From an uncultured Collinsella sp. (lineage in GTDB: Bacteria; Actinomycetota; Coriobacteriia; Coriobacteriales; Coriobacteriaceae), in assembly GCA_958415525.1 (NCBI GenBank), contig CATYZE010000009.1, forward strand, positions 6,010 through 70,009: a stretch of DNA of 64,000 bases, given 5' to 3'. Shown here piece by piece: positions 60,316 to 64,000 of this stretch. The translations under genes and the position numbers were made by a program. The notes beneath the pieces are model-generated. The model ran no database searches. It was not told the origin of the DNA and was given only the letters and a program-made list of their open reading frames with translations. Numbering within the stretch: the first letter of the stretch is position 1; each line of letters starts with the position of its first letter.

Positions 60316-61284
60316 ATGCCGCTCATCTCCATCGTCGTGCCGTGCTACAACGAGCAGGAATCACTTCCGATCTTTCTCAAAGAGCTCGATGGCGTCGTTC
60401 GCATCATGACCCAGCAAGACCCCGGCATCTCCTTTGAGACAGTCCTCATCGACGATGGCTCGGCAGACAAAACGCTCGCCGTCATGAAAGCAGAAGCCGC
60501 GGCGGCGCATCCATACGCCATCCGCTGGCACTCTTTCTCGCGCAACTTTGGCAAGGAGGCGGCGCTACTCGCCGGACTCCAGCACGCAAAGGGCGACTAT
60601 GTCGCCACCATGGATGCCGACATGCAGGACCCGCCCTCGCTCCTGCCGCAGATGTACGAGATCTTGCAAACCGAAGACTACGACAACGTCGCCACACGCA
60701 GGACCACCCGCAAAGGCGAGCCTCCCATCAGGTCGTTCTGTGCCCGTATGTTCTACAAGATCATCAACCGCATTTCCAAGGCCGACATCGTCGACGGAGC
60801 ACGCGATTTTAGGCTCATGAAGCGGCCTATGGTCAACGCCATCATCTCCATGGGCGAATACAACCGATTCTCCAAGGGCATTTACGGTTGGGTGGGCTTC
60901 AAAACCAAATGGCTCCCCTACGTAAACGTCAACCGCGTGGCCGGCGAGACCAAATGGAGCTTTTGGTCGCTGCTCCTCTATTCCATCGACGGCATCGTCG
61001 CTTTTTCCACGGCGCCGCTCTCCCTCGCCGCCCTCACAGGTATCGTCTTCTGTCTCATCGCTATTCTGGGATTCGTCGTCATCCTAGTAAAGACGCTTGT
61101 CTGGGGCGACCCCGTCGGCGGATGGCCGTCGCTCGCCTGCCTCATAACGCTGTTTGGCGGCATGCAGCTTCTGTGCCTGGGAATCATAGGTGAATACTTG
61201 GCAAAAGCCTACTTGGAAACCAAGCGACGTCCCATCTATATCATTCGAGAATCCAACGAGGAATCTGATGACACGGCCCAATAA
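60316..61284 (+). CDS. Family-2 glycosyltransferase (GtrB/DPMS-like)
   Basis: Second polyprenyl-phosphate glycosyltransferase. 322 residues: ISIVVPCYNEQESLPIFL, TVLIDDGSADKT, MDADMQDPPSLLPQM, and ARDFRLMKRPMVNAI, followed by two C-terminal membrane helices (about 230-255 and 265-290), the layout of GtrB and YkcC. ATG 60316 has GAGAGG about seven bases upstream. It lies six bases after the first glycosyltransferase and overlaps the YfhO start. Confidence 0.94.
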   Translation: MPLISIVVPCYNEQESLPIFLKELDGVVRIMTQQDPGISFETVLIDDGSADKTLAVMKAEAAAAHPYAIRWHSFSRNFGKEAALLAGLQHAKGDYVATMDADMQDPPSLLPQMYEILQTEDYDNVATRRTTRKGEPPIRSFCARMFYKIINRISKADIVDGARDFRLMKRPMVNAIISMGEYNRFSKGIYGWVGFKTKWLPYVNVNRVAGETKWSFWSLLLYSIDGIVAFSTAPLSLAALTGIVFCLIAILGFVVILVKTLVWGDPVGGWPSLACLITLFGGMQLLCLGIIGEYLAKAYLETKRRPIYIIRESNEESDDTAQ

Positions 61285-63679
61285 CAGCACGCTCAAGAAT
61301 GTGGCGTTCTACGCCGCCTGCTTCGCATTTTCCGTCGCACTCTTTGTCGCACTTGCAGTGGCAGGGCATGTCTACCCCTTTGGCGACAACTCGTTTCTCA
61401 CCAACGATCTCAAATACCAATACATCGACTTCTTTGCCTGGTTCCGGCGCGTCCTTTTAGGCGAGGCAAGCCTTCGCTATTCCTTCTCGCAGGGACTCGG
61501 CATGAACACATGGGGGCTCTATAGCTACTACCTCGCTAGCCCCTTCAACCTGCTCTGCGCGCTGTTTCCCGCAGACAAGCTGACGCTCTTCGTGTTTGTT
61601 ATCTCCGCGCTCAAACTGGGCTGCATCCACATCAGCAGCGCTTGGTATGTGCAAAAGCGCTTTGACCTACCCAAGCCCGCAGCATTCCTGCTTTCCCTCT
61701 CATTCACGTTTTGCAGCTGGACCATCAGCAACCTACGCAACCCGCTCTGGATCGATTGCCTCATCCTGCTGCCCATCTGCGCCTACGGATGCTACGAGCT
61801 CATCCGCAAGCAGCGCATGATCCGCCTCGTCATCGCAACGGCGCTCAATGTCATGTTCTGCTGGTATACGGCCTACATCAGCATCCTGTTCCTCTGCATC
61901 TTCGTATTGGTCGAATTTGTCGATTATGTTGCAGAAGAAGGATTTAGCTGGAAGCTCATGCTCGATCGGGCCCTGCGATTCGCCGGGGCCATCGCGCTTG
62001 GACTGCTTCTGTCCGCCTGGACCTTTTTGCCGACCATCCTTGCCATGTCCAAGGGCGGTCCCGTTCTAGCACTCGGCCCCCTACTTAAAACCAGCCTCAA
62101 GTCGGTCATCAGGGGCTTTCTTCCCTGCATGTGGGTAAGCAACGAAAGCACACCGCAGTTCTATTGCGGCATCATCATGATGCTGCTTGCGGTGAGCCTG
62201 CTGGTTAACCGCACGGTTTCAATCAAGACGCGCATCGCAACACTCGTCGTCACGATAATCCTGGTCGCAAGCTCCGTTTTGAGCCCGCTCGAGTACATCT
62301 GGTGCGGCATGCGCGTTCCCAACGGCTTCTACTCGCGCACGGCTTTTTTGCTGAGCTTCTTTGCGCTGTGGGCCGCAGGATACGCGCTGCAGGCGCTCAA
62401 AAACCAGCCCAAATTGCGTCAAGCCTATCGCCCCGTCGTCATCATGCCCCTCCTGGCACTAACCGCCATTGAGTTGTTTGCCAACGCCCATGTCATTTGG
62501 AATCAGCTGTACGTAGGCTATTCCGAAGAAGCCAACAGTACCTATGTCGCCACCGCGACCGACACGATCACGGCCATTCAAGACCAGACTTCGGCGTCGT
62601 TCTATCGCATTGGCCGCACGACCACACGCGTCGACAGCGCCGCCCTCAACGAAGGCCTGGCGCTTGGATACAACCAGTTGTCTTCGTATTCGTCTGCCAA
62701 CAACCCGCAGGCCATCGCACTGCTCAACTCCCTTGGATACAGCAGCGTCGGCGAATTCTCGACCCGTTATGCCGAGCCTATTCTCGCCGTCGATGCCCTA
62801 CTGGGAGTCAAGTATGCCATTCCTGAGAACGTACCTGCGGGATACGTTTTAGCCAAGATGAATCAGGCCGACTCCACAAGCGCAGTGTACGAGAACCCCT
62901 ATACGCTCAGCATTGGCGTCGCAGCCTCAAGCGATATCCAAAACAGCACGCTGAAGAGCGAGAACCCCTTCGAAAAGCAAAACGAACTCTACAGCAAAAT
63001 CCTAGGCCGCGAGGTCAGTCTCTATACCAAGATCGAGGCCACGAACACGGAGAATAGCGATGGCTTAAAGCAATGGAGCGTTACTGTACCGGCAAGCTCC
63101 ATCGGGTATCTCTACATCAACAAAGATGCGACCGCCGGCAGTTATTGGCCCGTCACCCTTACCATCGACCAGCGGACAATCGAAACCGAGGCCTGGAGAT
63201 TCGATAATAATATCCGCCAGATTGCGGATGCATCGGACGCCCCGAGCCAGCATACGGTGTCAATCGGAGTCGCAGAGGGCTATACAGACATGCCCCAAGG
63301 CAATGAGCCAGTCTTTTACGCCCTCAATCTGGACGTTTTCGAGCAGATTATGAACGAGCTTAAGACGAGCGAATTTGTTCCGACGGTCTTTAAGGACGGA
63401 AGGATCGAAGGCGAATTTATCGCCAAGGATGACGACAACCTGCTGCTGAGCGTTCCGTACGATGAGGGCTGGAACGTAACGGTAAACGGAACCGCCGCAG
63501 AACTAACGCCCGCCGCCGATAAGGGTTTGTCGTCCCTGAACATACAGAAAGGCGCGAATAGGATCGTGATGACCTACAAGACTCCGGGCGCCCTTGCGGG
63601 GCTTGCAGTGAGTCTGGCGACCGCTGCCGCCCTTGTTGCAGCGGGGCTATTCACCAGGCATAAGAAAAGCCGCCGTTAA
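61268..63679 (+). CDS. YfhO-family multi-pass membrane protein
   Basis: GT-C-like membrane glycosyltransferase family; YfhO of Bacillus and its relatives glycosylate lipoteichoic or wall polymers using polyprenyl-phosphate sugars made by the kind of enzyme encoded just upstream. About 803 residues from ATG 61268 (GAGGAA five bases upstream; the frame to 61190 overlaps the previous gene). About 12 membrane helices in 1-430, FGDNSFLTNDLKYQYIDFF near the N-terminus, FYSRTAFLLSFFALW mid-protein, a large extracellular domain at about 440-770, and a last helix near 775-795. The start overlaps the upstream gene by 17 bases. Confidence 0.9.
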   Translation: MTRPNNSTLKNVAFYAACFAFSVALFVALAVAGHVYPFGDNSFLTNDLKYQYIDFFAWFRRVLLGEASLRYSFSQGLGMNTWGLYSYYLASPFNLLCALFPADKLTLFVFVISALKLGCIHISSAWYVQKRFDLPKPAAFLLSLSFTFCSWTISNLRNPLWIDCLILLPICAYGCYELIRKQRMIRLVIATALNVMFCWYTAYISILFLCIFVLVEFVDYVAEEGFSWKLMLDRALRFAGAIALGLLLSAWTFLPTILAMSKGGPVLALGPLLKTSLKSVIRGFLPCMWVSNESTPQFYCGIIMMLLAVSLLVNRTVSIKTRIATLVVTIILVASSVLSPLEYIWCGMRVPNGFYSRTAFLLSFFALWAAGYALQALKNQPKLRQAYRPVVIMPLLALTAIELFANAHVIWNQLYVGYSEEANSTYVATATDTITAIQDQTSASFYRIGRTTTRVDSAALNEGLALGYNQLSSYSSANNPQAIALLNSLGYSSVGEFSTRYAEPILAVDALLGVKYAIPENVPAGYVLAKMNQADSTSAVYENPYTLSIGVAASSDIQNSTLKSENPFEKQNELYSKILGREVSLYTKIEATNTENSDGLKQWSVTVPASSIGYLYINKDATAGSYWPVTLTIDQRTIETEAWRFDNNIRQIADASDAPSQHTVSIGVAEGYTDMPQGNEPVFYALNLDVFEQIMNELKTSEFVPTVFKDGRIEGEFIAKDDDNLLLSVPYDEGWNVTVNGTAAELTPAADKGLSSLNIQKGANRIVMTYKTPGALAGLAVSLATAAALVAAGLFTRHKKSRR

Positions 63680-63694
63680 CAAGCGGCGGCTTTT
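63665..63694. terminator. Bidirectional intrinsic terminator between YfhO and rfbD
   Basis: Perfect 11-bp arms (63665-63675 and 63684-63694) with A4 on the left and T4 on the right, so it works on both strands. The YfhO stop codon is in the loop. Confidence 0.9.
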
Positions 63695-63716
63695 ACTCTC
63701 GAAAAGTTAATAGCGG

Positions 63717-64000
63717 CTAGAGCGTCTTGAGGTACTCCCCCAGCTCTTCCTCCCAGTCGGGCATGTGGAACCCGACCGACTCGAGCCTGGACAGGTCGAG
63801 CGCGGAGTGGACCGGGCGCGGGGCGACGGGGCCGGCGGCATTCGCGTAGTAGTCGGCGGTGCTGACCGGCGCGACCTTCTCCCCGTTGCCGTTGGCTGCC
63901 TCGAAGACGGCGCGGGCGATGTCGGCCCAGGACCTCACGGCGCCGGAGCCGGTGCAGTTATAGGTGCCGTAGGGGGCGTGCGTCCCCAGCACGTGGAAGA
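63717..64000 (-). CDS. rfbD: dTDP-4-dehydrorhamnose reductase C-terminus (cut by window edge)
   Basis: About 94 C-terminal residues of an RmlD-type NADPH-dependent reductase, the last step of dTDP-L-rhamnose synthesis. Visible blocks: YNCTGSGAVRSWADIARAV, VSTADYYANAAGPVAPRPVH and SALDLSRLESVGF, typical of the RmlD substrate domain (the RPxxSxLD pattern). The frame is open to base 64000, so the start lies outside. In this lineage it may be fused to an epimerase domain, which cannot be seen here. Convergent with the YfhO gene. Confidence 0.85.
   Translation of the reverse strand, partial: FHVLGTHAPYGTYNCTGSGAVRSWADIARAVFEAANGNGEKVAPVSTADYYANAAGPVAPRPVHSALDLSRLESVGFHMPDWEEELGEYLKTL

Noticed and set aside
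1..64000. CRISPR array, prophage, integron or toxin-antitoxin pair
   Set aside because: No regularly spaced direct repeats, phage structural genes, integrase with attachment sites, or small paired genes were seen; the only recombinase is XerC in its housekeeping context.

Overview
The window looks like a chromosomal segment of a GC-rich Gram-positive actinobacterium of the class Coriobacteriia, most likely Collinsella. The basis is GC-rich coding with many GTG and TTG starts, actinobacterial gene orders (mreBCD-mrdA-rodA, the TIGR03960/TIGR03936 radical-SAM pair, rplU-rpmA-obgE), a shikimate dehydrogenase-shikimate kinase fusion, and short palindromes of the kind I associate with Collinsella. 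The genus is inferred from protein flavour only; no search was run. There is no phage, plasmid, CRISPR array or transposase gene.

1-47.5 kb is nearly all on the minus strand and is core housekeeping. Reading with transcription (right to left within each block): pyrH-frr-uppS-cdsA-dxr-rseP-ispG-proS (nucleotide, translation, lipid/isoprenoid and membrane-protease genes); rpsB-tsf behind its own promoter; rnhB, then yraN-comM-dprA-trmFO-xerC (competence/recombination type); rplS; rpsP-khpA-rimM-trmD-lepB, then glyQ-glyS-ppsR-ppdK (PPDK beside its own regulator); rplU-rpmA-obgE-nadD-yqeK-rsfS; mreB-mreC-mreD-mrdA-rodA, a DUF697-like gene and a radical-SAM/B12 pair (cell elongation); then a TPR membrane protein, a cyclophilin, a zinc-ribbon membrane protein and a CtpE-like P-type ATPase. 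dinB (26.3 kb) is the only plus-strand gene in this part and appears leaderless.

47.5-56.3 kb switches to the plus strand and holds a shikimate/Phe/Tyr cluster: aroF-tyrA-aroB-aroA-aroC-pheA-aroEK(fusion)-aroQ. All seven steps from PEP and erythrose-4-phosphate to chorismate are present, plus the prephenate dehydrogenase and chorismate mutase/prephenate dehydratase branches. An intrinsic-terminator hairpin lies just before aroF, and two perfect palindromes (36-bp and 17-bp arms) lie between genes. tRNA-Arg(CCG) precedes the cluster; an acyltransferase-3 gene and tRNA-Arg(TCT) follow it on the minus strand.

57.5-64 kb is a cell-surface polysaccharide locus: a two-gene ABC exporter (minus) diverges from two family-2 glycosyltransferases and a YfhO-type membrane protein (plus), and the window ends in the C-terminus of a dTDP-4-dehydrorhamnose reductase (minus).

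Starts were reassigned where a Shine-Dalgarno, a neighbour overlap or family length favoured another codon; the reason is given in each entry. Nothing here is plainly a new defence or biosynthetic system. The best leads are the RseP homologue with a large winged-helix-like insertion, the DUF697-like gene in the elongation operon, the aroF leader hairpin, the palindromic repeats and the phased repeats before ppdK.
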